Source of the DNA: Stappia taiwanensis
GTDB taxonomy: Bacteria > Pseudomonadota > Alphaproteobacteria > Rhizobiales > Stappiaceae
Direction of reading: 5' to 3'
Assembly: GCF_014635285.1 (NCBI RefSeq)
Contig: NZ_BMCR01000003.1
Location: 434,001 to 498,000 of the forward strand
Length of the DNA stretch: 64,000 nt
Shown here: piece by piece, positions 29,172 to 37,853 of the stretch
Numbering within the stretch: position 1 is the first letter of the stretch
Layout: the number at the start of each line of letters is the position of its first letter
Translations under genes and position numbers: made by a program
Notes under the pieces: generated by a model
What the model was told of the DNA's origin: nothing
The model's database searches: none
Seen by the model: only the letters and a program-made list of their open reading frames with translations

Positions 29172-30965
29172 ATGGCCAGCGAACTTGCCCCGCCGTTTTT
29201 TGTCGAATCGATCCTGTTCCTGTCCGCCACGGTGGTGGCCGTGCCGCTGGCCAAGCGCATCGGCCTTGGGTCGGTGGTCGGCTATCTGGCCGCCGGCATG
29301 GCCATCGGCCCGTTCGGGCTGGACTTCATCCAGTCGGCGGAGGAGATCCTCGGTGTCGCCGAACTGGGGGTGGTGCTGCTTCTGTTCGTGATCGGGCTGG
29401 AGCTGGAACCGGCCCGGCTCTGGCGCATGAAGGGCGATATCTTCGGTCTGGGTACCAGCCAGGTGCTGGCCTGCGGCGCCGCGCTCGTCGGTCTGTTCCT
29501 GCTGGCCGGGCAGCCGGTGGAAATCGCGGTGATCGCCGGTCTTGGCCTGGCCCTGTCCTCAACGGCCTTCGCCTTGCAGATCCTGCAGGAACGCGGCCAG
29601 TTGTCGACTTCCTACGGGCAGCGCGCCTTCGGCATCCTGCTCCTGCAGGACATGGCCATCGTGCCGCTGCTCGCCCTGATCCCGATCCTGTCGCCCGCCT
29701 CCGGCCCGTCGAGCGGCTCCGACATCCTGATCGAGGTGGCGACGACGGTGGCCGCCGTCGGCGGGGTGATCGTCACCGGCCGCTTTTTGCTGACGCCGTT
29801 CTTCGGCCTCTTGGCGGCGGTGCGCGCCCGCGAGGTGATGCTGGCGGCGGCACTGCTCGTTGCGCTGGGCAGTGGCGGCATCATGCACGCCGCCGGCCTG
29901 TCCATGGCGCTGGGCGCGTTTCTCGCTGGGGTGATGCTGGCCGAATCCAGCTTCCGGCACACGCTGGAGGCGGATATCGACCCCTTCCGCTCGCTGCTGA
30001 TGGGGCTGTTCTTCATCTCCGTCGGCATGGCGCTGGATCTGGGGCTTGTGGCGGCCAACTGGCAGCTCATCGCCATCGGCGTCGCGGCGGTGATGTCGAT
30101 CAAGGGCGGGCTCATCTGGGGGCTGTCGCGGCTGTTCGGCTCGACCAACTCCGATGCATTGAAGATCGCGGTGACCCTGCCGCAGGGCGGGGAGTTCGCC
30201 TTCGTGCTGTTCACCGCGGCGGCCTCGGCGAGCATTCTGCCTTACGACCAGCTCACCCTTTTGATCGCCATCGTCGTCCTGACCATGCTGATGACCCCGC
30301 TGGCCTGTCTCGCCCATGATGTCCTCGCCGGGCGCTTGCGCAACCGGGGTGTGGAAAGCCATGCCATCGAGGGGTTCGCCGCGGCGAAACCGACGGTGTT
30401 GGTGATCGGTTTCGGACGGTTCGGCATGATGGTGGCGCAGATGCTGACCTCCGAGGAGATCGAGATCACCGCGCTCGACATCCAGCCTGAACGCATGGCC
30501 TATGCCCGCAAGCTCGGCTACAAGGTCTATTATGGCGATGCCACCCGCCCGGATGTGTTGAAGGCGGCGGGCGCCGATGAGGCGGTGCTGATCGCCCTGT
30601 GCATCGAAAACGATCAGGTGATGGCGCGGGCGATCGACCTGATCCGCTCCCACTTTCCCCAGGCCAAGCTTTATTGCCGGGCGACGGACCGGGCCCATGC
30701 GCTCGACCTGACCCGGCGCGGTGTCGAATTCCAGATCCGCGAGACTTTCGAATCCAGCATCACCTTCGGGCGCGCGGCGCTGGAAGCGCTCGGCATCGCC
30801 GGCGAGCGGGTCAGCCAGATCGAGGACGACGTGCGGCGCCGCGATCATGAGCGGATGGAAATGCAACTGACCGATGGCCCGTTCGCCGGTGCGGACCGGT
30901 TGCACCAAGTGACCCCGCGCGAGGGGGACGGCAAGCCCACCGATGCCGGGCCGGCAGAGGACTAA
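29172..30965 (+). CDS. Kef-type monovalent cation:proton antiporter with RCK domain
   Basis: 597 residues. About 12 transmembrane helices make a CPA2-type exchanger domain (residues about 5-385; FVIGLELEP, GLALSSTAFALQIL). An RCK/TrkA-N nucleotide-binding domain starts near residue 400 (VLVIGFGRFGMMVAQMLTSE, with the GxGxxG motif). The C-terminal part has a short tail after REIRE-like helices. Kef systems export K+ in exchange for protons and are gated by glutathione adducts. No KefF/KefG ancillary gene is next to it. Confidence 0.92.
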   Translation: MASELAPPFFVESILFLSATVVAVPLAKRIGLGSVVGYLAAGMAIGPFGLDFIQSAEEILGVAELGVVLLLFVIGLELEPARLWRMKGDIFGLGTSQVLACGAALVGLFLLAGQPVEIAVIAGLGLALSSTAFALQILQERGQLSTSYGQRAFGILLLQDMAIVPLLALIPILSPASGPSSGSDILIEVATTVAAVGGVIVTGRFLLTPFFGLLAAVRAREVMLAAALLVALGSGGIMHAAGLSMALGAFLAGVMLAESSFRHTLEADIDPFRSLLMGLFFISVGMALDLGLVAANWQLIAIGVAAVMSIKGGLIWGLSRLFGSTNSDALKIAVTLPQGGEFAFVLFTAAASASILPYDQLTLLIAIVVLTMLMTPLACLAHDVLAGRLRNRGVESHAIEGFAAAKPTVLVIGFGRFGMMVAQMLTSEEIEITALDIQPERMAYARKLGYKVYYGDATRPDVLKAAGADEAVLIALCIENDQVMARAIDLIRSHFPQAKLYCRATDRAHALDLTRRGVEFQIRETFESSITFGRAALEALGIAGERVSQIEDDVRRRDHERMEMQLTDGPFAGADRLHQVTPREGDGKPTDAGPAED

Positions 30966-31093
30966 GGGATGAGCGGCGACCTTCCGGCGACAGATCTTGG
31001 GGCGAGACGGGCACGGGGCTGGTCAAGCAGCCCTGCGGTGGCTATCTAGTGAACAATTCCCGGCGCCGCAGAACGAGACGAGGCAAGGCCATC

Positions 31094-31315
31094 ATGAACC
31101 GATACGAATCCCCGCGCACGCCGGGTGAAGCCCGCATCCGCTATCTCGATGCGGATTTCCAGATCCTCGCGCCCGGCACCTTCGTGCGCTGCGCGGTGAC
31201 CGGCGAGGCGATCCCGCTCGACGAGCTGAAATACTGGAGCGTGTCGCGGCAGGAAGCCTATGTGGATGCCGAAGCGTCGATGAAGCGCTACCGGGAATCG
31301 GGCAACCAGCCGTAA
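31094..31315 (+). CDS. DUF2093 family protein
   Basis: 73 residues starting MNRYESPRTPGEARIRYLD, with the conserved FVRCAVTGEAIPLDELKYWSV and RQEAYVDAEASMKRY segments typical of this small alphaproteobacterial family. The function is unknown. The single Cys lies in a strand before the GEAIPL turn. It converges with lpxK across a GC-rich hairpin. Confidence 0.88.
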   Translation: MNRYESPRTPGEARIRYLDADFQILAPGTFVRCAVTGEAIPLDELKYWSVSRQEAYVDAEASMKRYRESGNQP

Positions 31316-31333
31316 CGCGTCAGGCCGGCCATT

Positions 31334-31355
31334 CGGCGCCCCGCGGCGGGCGCCG
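31334..31355. terminator. GC-rich hairpin between convergent DUF2093 and lpxK genes
   Basis: A perfect 8-bp stem (CGGCGCCC with GGGCGCCG) closes a 6-base loop between two converging stop codons. It has no T-tract on either strand, so it may only help termination or need Rho. Confidence 0.4.
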
Positions 31356-32390
31356 TCAGCTGGCGGCGTTCGCGCCCGCGTCGCGAAGGCTGGGCCGGAG
31401 GAAGCGCATCAGCGCCTGCGGCTCCTCCAGTCGCATATCCACCTCGAACACCCGGGCCTGGGTCGCCAACTCCCGAAGCGCCGGACTGGCGGCGCCCGAC
31501 AGGCGGGCCATGTCCTTGGCCGTGGTCATCAGCGTGAGCCCCTGGCGCTCGGCCGCCTCCAGCAGTTGGCGGGCGTCCGCCTCCGTATAGGCGTGATGAT
31601 CGCCGAAGGCGCGCTGCTCGACGATATCCGCCCCAAGCGCACGCAGGCTGTCGAAGGCCTTTTCCGGCCGGCCGATGCCGGCGAAGGCCAGGACCCGTCG
31701 GCCGGCCAACTCCGGCTGCGGGCAGGGTGTGAGCCGGGCCCGGAACACCGGGCGGGCAAGGCTGCGAGCCACCGCCTGAACCGGGTCGCTGGCGGTGCCC
31801 GCGCCGATCACCACCAGCGCATCGGCGTGCTGCAACTGCAGGCCAAGCGGCGCGCGCAAGGGCCCTGCCGGCAGGCACAGGCCGTTGCCGACCCCCGTTG
31901 TTCCATCCACCAGCACCAGACTGACGCTCTTGTGGAGGACGGGGTTCTGGAAACCGTCATCCATGACGATGACGTCGCCGAGGGTTTGCGCGAGCTGGGC
32001 GCCGGCGACCCGGTCGGCGGCAATGACCGTGGGGCCATGGGCCGCCAGCAGCAGCGCCTCGTCGCCCACCGCAAGGCTGTCATGCCGCGCCGGATCGACC
32101 CGGACCGGACCGGAAAGACGCCCGCCATAGCCGCGCAGCAGGAACACCGGGTGGCGCCCTTCCCTCGCAAGCAGTGCGGCCAGCGCCAGGCAAAACGGCG
32201 TCTTGCCGGCGCCGCCGGTCACGAAATTGCCGATACAGATCACCGGCACATCGGCCCGGCCACGCGGCCGCGTCTGCATCCGGTATCCGGCGATCTGTCC
32301 GTAGAGCCAGCCGGCCGGCGCCAGCAACCATGCGACCGCCGAGCGTGTGCGGCGCCACCAGAAGCCCGGGGCGGTCAGCCCGCCGCTCAT
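31356..32390 (-). CDS. lpxK: tetraacyldisaccharide 4'-kinase
   Basis: 344 residues. The P-loop is GNFVTGGAGKTP near residue 54, with the family motifs VGDEALLLA and DDGFQNP. LpxK phosphorylates the 4' position of the lipid A disaccharide at the inner membrane. Its ATG overlaps the waaA stop (ATGA), making it the last gene of the envelope operon. Lipid A kinase beside the Kdo transferase is a common order in this group. Confidence 0.96.
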   Translation of the reverse strand: MSGGLTAPGFWWRRTRSAVAWLLAPAGWLYGQIAGYRMQTRPRGRADVPVICIGNFVTGGAGKTPFCLALAALLAREGRHPVFLLRGYGGRLSGPVRVDPARHDSLAVGDEALLLAAHGPTVIAADRVAGAQLAQTLGDVIVMDDGFQNPVLHKSVSLVLVDGTTGVGNGLCLPAGPLRAPLGLQLQHADALVVIGAGTASDPVQAVARSLARPVFRARLTPCPQPELAGRRVLAFAGIGRPEKAFDSLRALGADIVEQRAFGDHHAYTEADARQLLEAAERQGLTLMTTAKDMARLSGAASPALRELATQARVFEVDMRLEEPQALMRFLRPSLRDAGANAAS

Positions 32391-33793
32391 CGTGCCGGTC
32401 CTTCGGGATGGGGGCCAAGATCGGGGTCGAGATAGGGGGCAAGGGCGGAAAGGGTCGCCGCCAGCGCGCCGCTCTGGGCGTCGACGAAGCGCGCCGCCCG
32501 CCGGGCCCGGTCCTGCCGCGCCTCCGGGCTGTTCAAAAGCGTTTCGACCGCATCCGCCAGCGCCATGTCATCGGCGATGATTTCCATGCCGCCGGCTTCG
32601 ATCAGTGGGTGGTAGATATCTTCGAGGACCCCGAAATTGGGTCCCGCCAGCAGGGCCGTGTCGAGCCGTGCCGCTTCCAGCGGATTCTGGCCACCGCCGC
32701 CGGGGATGAGGGTCTTGCCGATGAAGGCAACCGGCGCGAGCCGGTAGTAGAGGCCCATCTCGCCGATGGTATCGCCGATGTAGATGTCCTGCGCCTCGGT
32801 GAGGGCGTCGCCGGCCGAGCGCAGCGCGACGCTCAGCCCCTTGGCGCGCAGCATCTCGGCGATGGCCGGACCGCGCTCCGGGTGGCGCGGCACGAGGATT
32901 GAGAGTAGGCCGGGCAGCCGATGGCGGAGGGCAATATGCACCGCACCGATGATCGCCTCTTCGCCGTCATGGGTGCTTGCCGCCAGCCACGTGGGCCGGG
33001 TACCGATCGCCAGGCGCATCGATGCCAGCGCCTGCGGATCGGCGGCAAGGGTGGCGCTGTCGATCTTCAGGTTGCCGGTGACCTCCACCTGGGCGACGCC
33101 AAGCGCCCGCAGCCGGTCGGCGTCCTCCGGCGTTTGCGCCAGGGACAAGGCGATGCGGGGGAAGAGCTGGGCCGCCAGCGGGCGCAGTCTTCGCCAGCCG
33201 CGCGCCGAGCGCGGCGACATGGTGGCGCTGGCGGAGATGAGCGGAATGCCGCGCGCGTCGAGCGCGGTGATGGTGGCGGGCCAGATCTCCGATTCCATGA
33301 CGATGGCAAGGTCCGGCCGCCAGTGGTTCAGGAACCGGTCGAGATTGGGCGGCGTGTCATAGGGCACATATTGATGGAACGCGCCGGCGGGCAGGTTGGC
33401 GGCGGCGATCCGCGCCGAGGTGACGGTGCCGGTGGTCACCAGCACCGGGCCATGGGTCGTGGCGATGGCGTCGATCAGGGCGCGTGCGGCATTGAGTTCG
33501 CCGACGCTGGCCGCATGAAGCCAGACAAGGCGTCCTTCCGGTCGGGGCAGGGAGGGGTGGCCGAAGCGCTCGCCGCGCCGCGCCGGATCCTCCTTGCCGT
33601 GCTCCACCCGCCGGGCATGAATCCGCCGCAGCCCCGGGCCGGCGAGGGTGCCGAACAGCCGGTAGCCGGCCAGGAGGGTCTTGCCGATGAGTTGCGACAG
33701 CCAGCCGGCCTTGGCCGGCGGCAACGCCGGCGCGTTCGCCGTGCCGGGGGCTGCCGGCTCGGTCGCTGGAGGGTCTGGTGTCGGTGCGGTCAT
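32387..33793 (-). CDS. waaA: 3-deoxy-D-manno-octulosonic acid (Kdo) transferase
   Basis: 468 residues from the ATG at 33793. A Pro/Ala-rich leader of about 35 residues makes it longer than the usual 420-430. A membrane-anchoring helix follows, then the GT30 fold with the catalytic Glu in WLHAASVGELNAA, TTGTVTSARIAA, MESEIWP and TLIPGGGGQNPLEAA. The enzyme adds Kdo residues to lipid IVA. It overlaps the acyltransferase gene upstream and lpxK downstream by four bases each. Confidence 0.96.
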   Translation of the reverse strand: MTAPTPDPPATEPAAPGTANAPALPPAKAGWLSQLIGKTLLAGYRLFGTLAGPGLRRIHARRVEHGKEDPARRGERFGHPSLPRPEGRLVWLHAASVGELNAARALIDAIATTHGPVLVTTGTVTSARIAAANLPAGAFHQYVPYDTPPNLDRFLNHWRPDLAIVMESEIWPATITALDARGIPLISASATMSPRSARGWRRLRPLAAQLFPRIALSLAQTPEDADRLRALGVAQVEVTGNLKIDSATLAADPQALASMRLAIGTRPTWLAASTHDGEEAIIGAVHIALRHRLPGLLSILVPRHPERGPAIAEMLRAKGLSVALRSAGDALTEAQDIYIGDTIGEMGLYYRLAPVAFIGKTLIPGGGGQNPLEAARLDTALLAGPNFGVLEDIYHPLIEAGGMEIIADDMALADAVETLLNSPEARQDRARRAARFVDAQSGALAATLSALAPYLDPDLGPHPEGPAR

Positions 33794-34479
33794 TTTTGTC
33801 GGGCCAACTGCCACGCCCGCTCGGTCGCGGCGTTCATATTGTCTTCGAGCTGTCGCCGCAGATCTTCGCACAGCGCGTCGTCCGCGTCTTTTGGAACCGT
33901 CACCGGCTCGCCGGCGGCAATGATCATGCGGCTGAACGGCAGATTGATCGTCGCCCGGTCCCAGGTGCCAAGGGTGATGTGCCGGCTGGTGGCGATGGCG
34001 ATCGGAAAGATCGGCCGGCCCGAATGGCGCGCCAGGGTGATGATGCCGGCCCCGGCGATCCGCGAGACCTTCGGCACATCGGCGGACATGGCAACGAATC
34101 CGCCAGCCTTCAGCAGATTGAGGGCTTCGATGAAACCGCGCAGCCCGCCACGCTTGGAGATCTGATGTGCCTTGTGCGCACCGGACGCGCGAATCGTGCC
34201 AAGGCCGAGCTTGCGCGCGGCGATGGCGTTGATCTCGCCATCGGCGGAGCGCGAGATCATCACCCTGACGTCCCAGCCCTCGGGCCGGGCGAAGGGCATC
34301 AGGAAGTGTTGTCCGTGCCAGCTGGTGACGATCGCGGGGCGATTGTCGCCCATGATCTCATGAAAGTTCGGTGGATCGAAGCGCAGCTTGCTGGTCCGGC
34401 GCACCAGGCGCAGGTAGCCAGCCAGGAGAGCGCCGCCGGCATTGACGACAAGCGGATGCCGGCCGATGCGTTTCAGCAT
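33790..34479 (-). CDS. DUF374 lysophospholipid acyltransferase family protein
   Basis: 229 residues. It contains the DUF374 pattern SWHGQHFLMPFARP, ISRSADGEINAIAARKLG, and GGFVAMSADVPKV-type segments, and a likely N-terminal membrane helix. Members are thought to acylate lipids, probably lipid A precursors, because they sit with Kdo and LpxK genes. The exact acceptor is unknown. It overlaps waaA by four bases and follows the DUF4170 gene by 54 bases. Confidence 0.9.
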   Translation of the reverse strand: MLKRIGRHPLVVNAGGALLAGYLRLVRRTSKLRFDPPNFHEIMGDNRPAIVTSWHGQHFLMPFARPEGWDVRVMISRSADGEINAIAARKLGLGTIRASGAHKAHQISKRGGLRGFIEALNLLKAGGFVAMSADVPKVSRIAGAGIITLARHSGRPIFPIAIATSRHITLGTWDRATINLPFSRMIIAAGEPVTVPKDADDALCEDLRRQLEDNMNAATERAWQLARQK

Positions 34480-34533
34480 GGCCGGCCTCTCTGCCGTACT
34501 GCGGTCTGTGCCGGGGAAAACATGCCGTTCGGC

Positions 34534-34776
34534 TTATTCGCCGACCGTCTCGGGGTCGAGCAGCCGATGCATGTGAACGATGAAATACCGCATATGCGCA
34601 TTGTCGACGGACATCTGCGCCTTCTCTTTCCAGACTTTGTGGGCGCTGGCGTAGTTGGGGTAGATTCCGACGATATCGAGGTCCTGGAGGTCGCGGAACG
34701 TCAGGCCGTCGACGGATTCCAGCTCGCCGCCAAAGACGAGGTGCAGGAGCTGCTTCGGGGTTTCTTCGCGGGTCAT
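34534..34776 (-). CDS. DUF4170 family protein
   Basis: 80 residues. The conserved core reads LVFGGELESVDGLTFRDL, then IVGIYPNYASAHKVWKEKAQ and ending AHMRYFIVHMHRLLDP. This is a small alphaproteobacterial family of unknown function that recurs between cysQ and the DUF374 acyltransferase gene. Its place in a lipid A operon suggests an accessory envelope role, by context only. Confidence 0.88.
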   Translation of the reverse strand: MTREETPKQLLHLVFGGELESVDGLTFRDLQDLDIVGIYPNYASAHKVWKEKAQMSVDNAHMRYFIVHMHRLLDPETVGE

Positions 34777-34817
34777 TCTTCAGTCTCCGAGGGACATCTG
34801 CAGTGGAGCGCCGCGCA

Positions 34818-35633
34818 CTAAGTCAGGTCGGCCAGGATCGGGCGCAGCGGGGTTACGAGCGCCTCCGGGCCGGCCAGCAAGGCCGGATGGCGGACATTGG
34901 CACGGTTGTACAGAACCGGACCGCCGCGCATGTTCTCAAGACGCCCGCCCGCTTCCTGCACCAAAAGATCGGCCGCCGCAAGGTCCCAGTCGCAGGCGCG
35001 CTCCCGCGCCGCAGCAAGGTCGATCCGCCCGGCGGCAACCAGGGCGATGCGCAGCGCCAGCGAGGGCACGTAGCCGCCGTAGACGACACCGGCGCGGCGC
35101 ACCGCCTCTTGCGTAACCATCGGCTTGGGGCCGGCAAGACGCGCCCCCTCCAAGGACGGCATCGTGGAAACGCGCAAGGGCTCGCCATTCAGCGCCGCGC
35201 CGCCACCCACCGTCGCGGTGTACATCTCGTCGCTGGCCGGCCGGTAGACGGCGGCGGCGACCGGCCGCCCGGCCTCCACCACGGCAACGGCAACCGTCCA
35301 GTCCGGCGAGCCTGCGAGGAAGGCGCGGGTGCCGTCGATCGGATCGACGATAAAGGTGCGGGCCATGCCGAGACGGGCGGGGTCGTCCGCCGTTTCCTCC
35401 GACAGCCAGCCATAGCCGGTGCGCGCGCCGCGCAAAAGCTCGGCCAGATACCGGTCGACGGCGATATCGGCCTCCGAGACCGGGGAATCATTGTCCTTGG
35501 TCCAGCGCTTCGGATCGTTCCGGAAATAGCCGAGCGCCATCTGCCCGCCCCGGCGGGCCGCATCCACCAGAAGGGTCAGATCGTCGAGATTGGCGGCGGT
35601 GGCCGCCTTGGCGGTGTCGTCACTGGCCGGCAA
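34818..35633 (-). CDS. inositol monophosphatase-family phosphatase (CysQ-like 3'(2'),5'-bisphosphate nucleotidase)
   Basis: 271 residues. The metal-binding motifs of the family are present: LSEETADD (Glu), DPIDGTRAF (catalytic Asp) and WDLAAADLLVQEAGG. CysQ hydrolyses 3'-phosphoadenosine 5'-phosphate from sulfate assimilation. The C-terminal end overlaps no gene, but the N-terminus overlaps the end of pmbA by 14 bases. It could instead act on an inositol phosphate. Confidence 0.9.
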   Translation of the reverse strand: MPASDDTAKAATAANLDDLTLLVDAARRGGQMALGYFRNDPKRWTKDNDSPVSEADIAVDRYLAELLRGARTGYGWLSEETADDPARLGMARTFIVDPIDGTRAFLAGSPDWTVAVAVVEAGRPVAAAVYRPASDEMYTATVGGGAALNGEPLRVSTMPSLEGARLAGPKPMVTQEAVRRAGVVYGGYVPSLALRIALVAAGRIDLAAARERACDWDLAAADLLVQEAGGRLENMRGGPVLYNRANVRHPALLAGPEALVTPLRPILADLT

Positions 35634-36963
35634 TGGTCATGTCCTTCACCAGAATGCTGGGGGTGGCAAAGGCCGAGCGGGTATCGAGGTCGCTGGCCGG
35701 GACGAGGCCGGCGAACATCTCCTTGAGATTGCCGGCCAGGGTGATCTCGCTCACCGGATAGGCGATGGCCCCGTCTTCGATCCAGAAGCCGGAGGCGCCG
35801 CGCGAATAGTCGCCAGTGATGCCGTTGACACCGTGCCCGATCAGGTCGGTGACCAAAAGGCCGGTGCCGATCTCAGCCAGCATCTCTTCCTGAGACAGGG
35901 CGCCGGGGGCAAGGGTCAGATTGGTGGCGCCGGGCGCGGGGCCGGCGCCGCCGCGCGTTGCCCGTCCGTTCGGCGCAAGGCCCAGTTCGCGGGCACTGGC
36001 GGTGTCCAGCAGCCAGTCGAGCAGTCGTCCGTCTTCCACCAGCGTCATGGCGAGGGCGGGGCAGCCTTCGCCGTCGAACGGCCGGCTGGCGGCGCCCCGG
36101 GGCAGGGTCGGATCGTCGGTGATGCGGATGCCTTTGCCAAACACCTTTTCGCCGCGACAGGATTTCAGGAAGCTGGTGCCACGGGCAATCGCCGCGCCGT
36201 TGATCGCCGAGGTGAAGTGACCGAGCAGGGAGCGTGCGGCGCGCGGCTCGTAGACCACCGGCGCGGTGCGGGTGGACAATTGCCGGGGATTGAGCCGGGC
36301 GACGGCGCGCTCTCCGGCACGCCGGCCGATCTCCTCGCTGGCATCCAGCTCGCCGAGATAGGTGCGGCTGTCGAAGTCGTAGTCCCGCTCCATGTTCGTG
36401 CCTTCGCCGGCGATGGCGGTCACCGAGACCCCGTGCCGGGAGACCAGATAGCCGCCGCGAAACCCGTGGCTGGTGACAAGGACGAGCCCGCCGAGCCGCC
36501 AGGAGGCGCTGGCGCCGCCGGATTTGGTAACGCCCGAGACCGCAAGAGCGGCGGCCTCGGCGGCGCGGGCGCGCTCGCTCAGCGCCGCGGCGTCCGCAGT
36601 GGTCTCGTCAAGAAGATCAAGCGCGGGGATCTCGGACGCCAGCGCGTCGGCATCGGCAAGACCGGCGTAGGGGTCTTCCGGCGCGACCCGGGCCATCGCC
36701 ACCGCCCGCTCGGCGAGCGCATCCGGATCGTTGAAGGAATTGGCGGAGACGCTGGCCACCCGGCGGCCGCTGAACACCCGCAAGGTGACATCATCGCCTT
36801 CCGAGCGGTCGCTTTCCTCGGTCCGGCCATCGCGCACGTCGAGGGACAGGGACACACCCGTCACGGCGACGACATCGGCGGCATCGGCCCCGGCGCGTTT
36901 GGCGGCGGCAACGAGGCGTTCCGCATCGGCCATCAGTTTCGACTGGTCAATCTGCTGAGGCAT
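35620..36963 (-). CDS. pmbA: TldE/PmbA family metallopeptidase subunit
   Basis: 447 residues. It has the TldD/PmbA fold (GGYLVSRHGVSVTAIAGEGT, SFLKSCRGEKVFGKGIRI, GASGFWIEDGAIAYPVSEIT) and lacks the HExxxH zinc helix that its partner TldD carries. In the TldD-TldE heterodimer this subunit shapes the active site; the complex processes peptides such as microcin precursors. The partner gene tldD is 3.6 kb away at 40530-41954 in the same orientation. It heads the envelope operon. Confidence 0.95.
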   Translation of the reverse strand: MPQQIDQSKLMADAERLVAAAKRAGADAADVVAVTGVSLSLDVRDGRTEESDRSEGDDVTLRVFSGRRVASVSANSFNDPDALAERAVAMARVAPEDPYAGLADADALASEIPALDLLDETTADAAALSERARAAEAAALAVSGVTKSGGASASWRLGGLVLVTSHGFRGGYLVSRHGVSVTAIAGEGTNMERDYDFDSRTYLGELDASEEIGRRAGERAVARLNPRQLSTRTAPVVYEPRAARSLLGHFTSAINGAAIARGTSFLKSCRGEKVFGKGIRITDDPTLPRGAASRPFDGEGCPALAMTLVEDGRLLDWLLDTASARELGLAPNGRATRGGAGPAPGATNLTLAPGALSQEEMLAEIGTGLLVTDLIGHGVNGITGDYSRGASGFWIEDGAIAYPVSEITLAGNLKEMFAGLVPASDLDTRSAFATPSILVKDMTIAGQ

Positions 36964-37094
36964 GGTTCGGTCCTTGCGGGAGGAAAGAGACTGTCCGGCG
37001 CGCCGGCGACCCTATTGCCCGGTGGCGGCGCCCGCAAGGCGGTGCGAGCGGTTCGGTGAGGATTTGTTGATCCTGTTCGGTGACCTTTCCCTAA

Positions 37095-37110
37095 CCCTCT
37101 TGGAAGAGGG
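37095..37110. repeat. short palindrome upstream of the hypothetical gene
   Basis: CCCTCTT and AAGAGGG are perfect inverted arms with a 2-base centre. It lies between the divergent pmbA and hypothetical genes, about 86 bases before the latter, and has no T-tract, so it could be an operator rather than a terminator. Confidence 0.45.
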
Positions 37111-37195
37111 AAAAAGTTAACCGTGCTTGTTAAGCCGATCGCGAGCCGTGGTTGCTAGCTTACCTCCATCAGAGACCTGGAAAATAATAGGTCCG

Positions 37196-37804
37196 ATGGA
37201 GAGCGAATTGAGCCGTCAAACAGCCACTCAGGAAGTCACTGCCAAAGGATCGGGCCGCCCCTCGCGGCTCGATCCGGCGCAGATGCCGCACCGCTTCGCC
37301 GCACGCGGCGAACCGCTTCGCACCGGCGCGGAGGCGCCCTCGGTCGACGTCTATATCGATCGTGACATGGTCATCGTCAAACGCCGGCTTGCCGGCCTGC
37401 CGCTGACCCTCGTTCAGCCGGTCTCGATGTTCCTCGGGGTCTTCGCCGAGGTACTGCCCGGTGCCCTGCCGGGCGGGCTGAAGGTCCGTATCGGCCTGAA
37501 GCACCGCGATCCGGCGCTGTCGATCGAACTGGCCACCAGCGACAGCATCGAAGGGGTCGCCGACGACTGGTGTGCCTGGGGGCGGGCGCTGTCGCTGCCG
37601 CTCCTGATGGTCGAGCCGGATGGAAGCTGTCAGGACCTTGGCGCCGCCACCGGCGATCTGGCCGGCCGCGCGCCCTTGCCCCGCCGCCGGGTGGCGGCCC
37701 TCACCGGGCATCGTCCGCGCTTCCTGGTGCGGCGCAAGCCCGGCTCCGGCGCCAACCTTCTGCGGGTTCACCGGGGCGAGCGCGAGATCATCGCCCGCAC
37801 CTGA
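37196..37804 (+). CDS. conserved hypothetical protein (possibly DUF6101)
   Basis: 202 residues from the ATG at 37196. A polar leader is followed by a compact domain containing VDVYIDRDMVIVKRRLAGLP, LTLVQPVSMFLGVFAEVLPG and a basic C-terminus (RRKPGSGANLLRVHRGEREI). No signal peptide, membrane helix or catalytic motif is seen. I recall similar proteins in rhizobia under a DUF name, but the assignment is uncertain. It converges with ubiA. Confidence 0.7.
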   Translation: MESELSRQTATQEVTAKGSGRPSRLDPAQMPHRFAARGEPLRTGAEAPSVDVYIDRDMVIVKRRLAGLPLTLVQPVSMFLGVFAEVLPGALPGGLKVRIGLKHRDPALSIELATSDSIEGVADDWCAWGRALSLPLLMVEPDGSCQDLGAATGDLAGRAPLPRRRVAALTGHRPRFLVRRKPGSGANLLRVHRGEREIIART

Positions 37805-37829
37805 GGGCACGCGAACAGCGCCCATGCGG

Positions 37830-37853
37830 GCAGGGGCTCAGAGCAGCCCCTGC
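37830..37853. terminator. inverted repeat at the end of ubiA
   Basis: GCAGGGGCT and AGCCCCTGC make a perfect 9-bp stem with a 6-base loop, overlapping the ubiA stop between converging genes. It has no T-tract. Confidence 0.35.

Noticed and set aside
37116..37134. Possible CtrA site (TTAA repeated before the hypothetical gene)
   Set aside because: The two TTAA half-sites (37117-37120 and 37130-37133) are 9 bases apart, not 7, and the flanking bases do not match the CtrA consensus.
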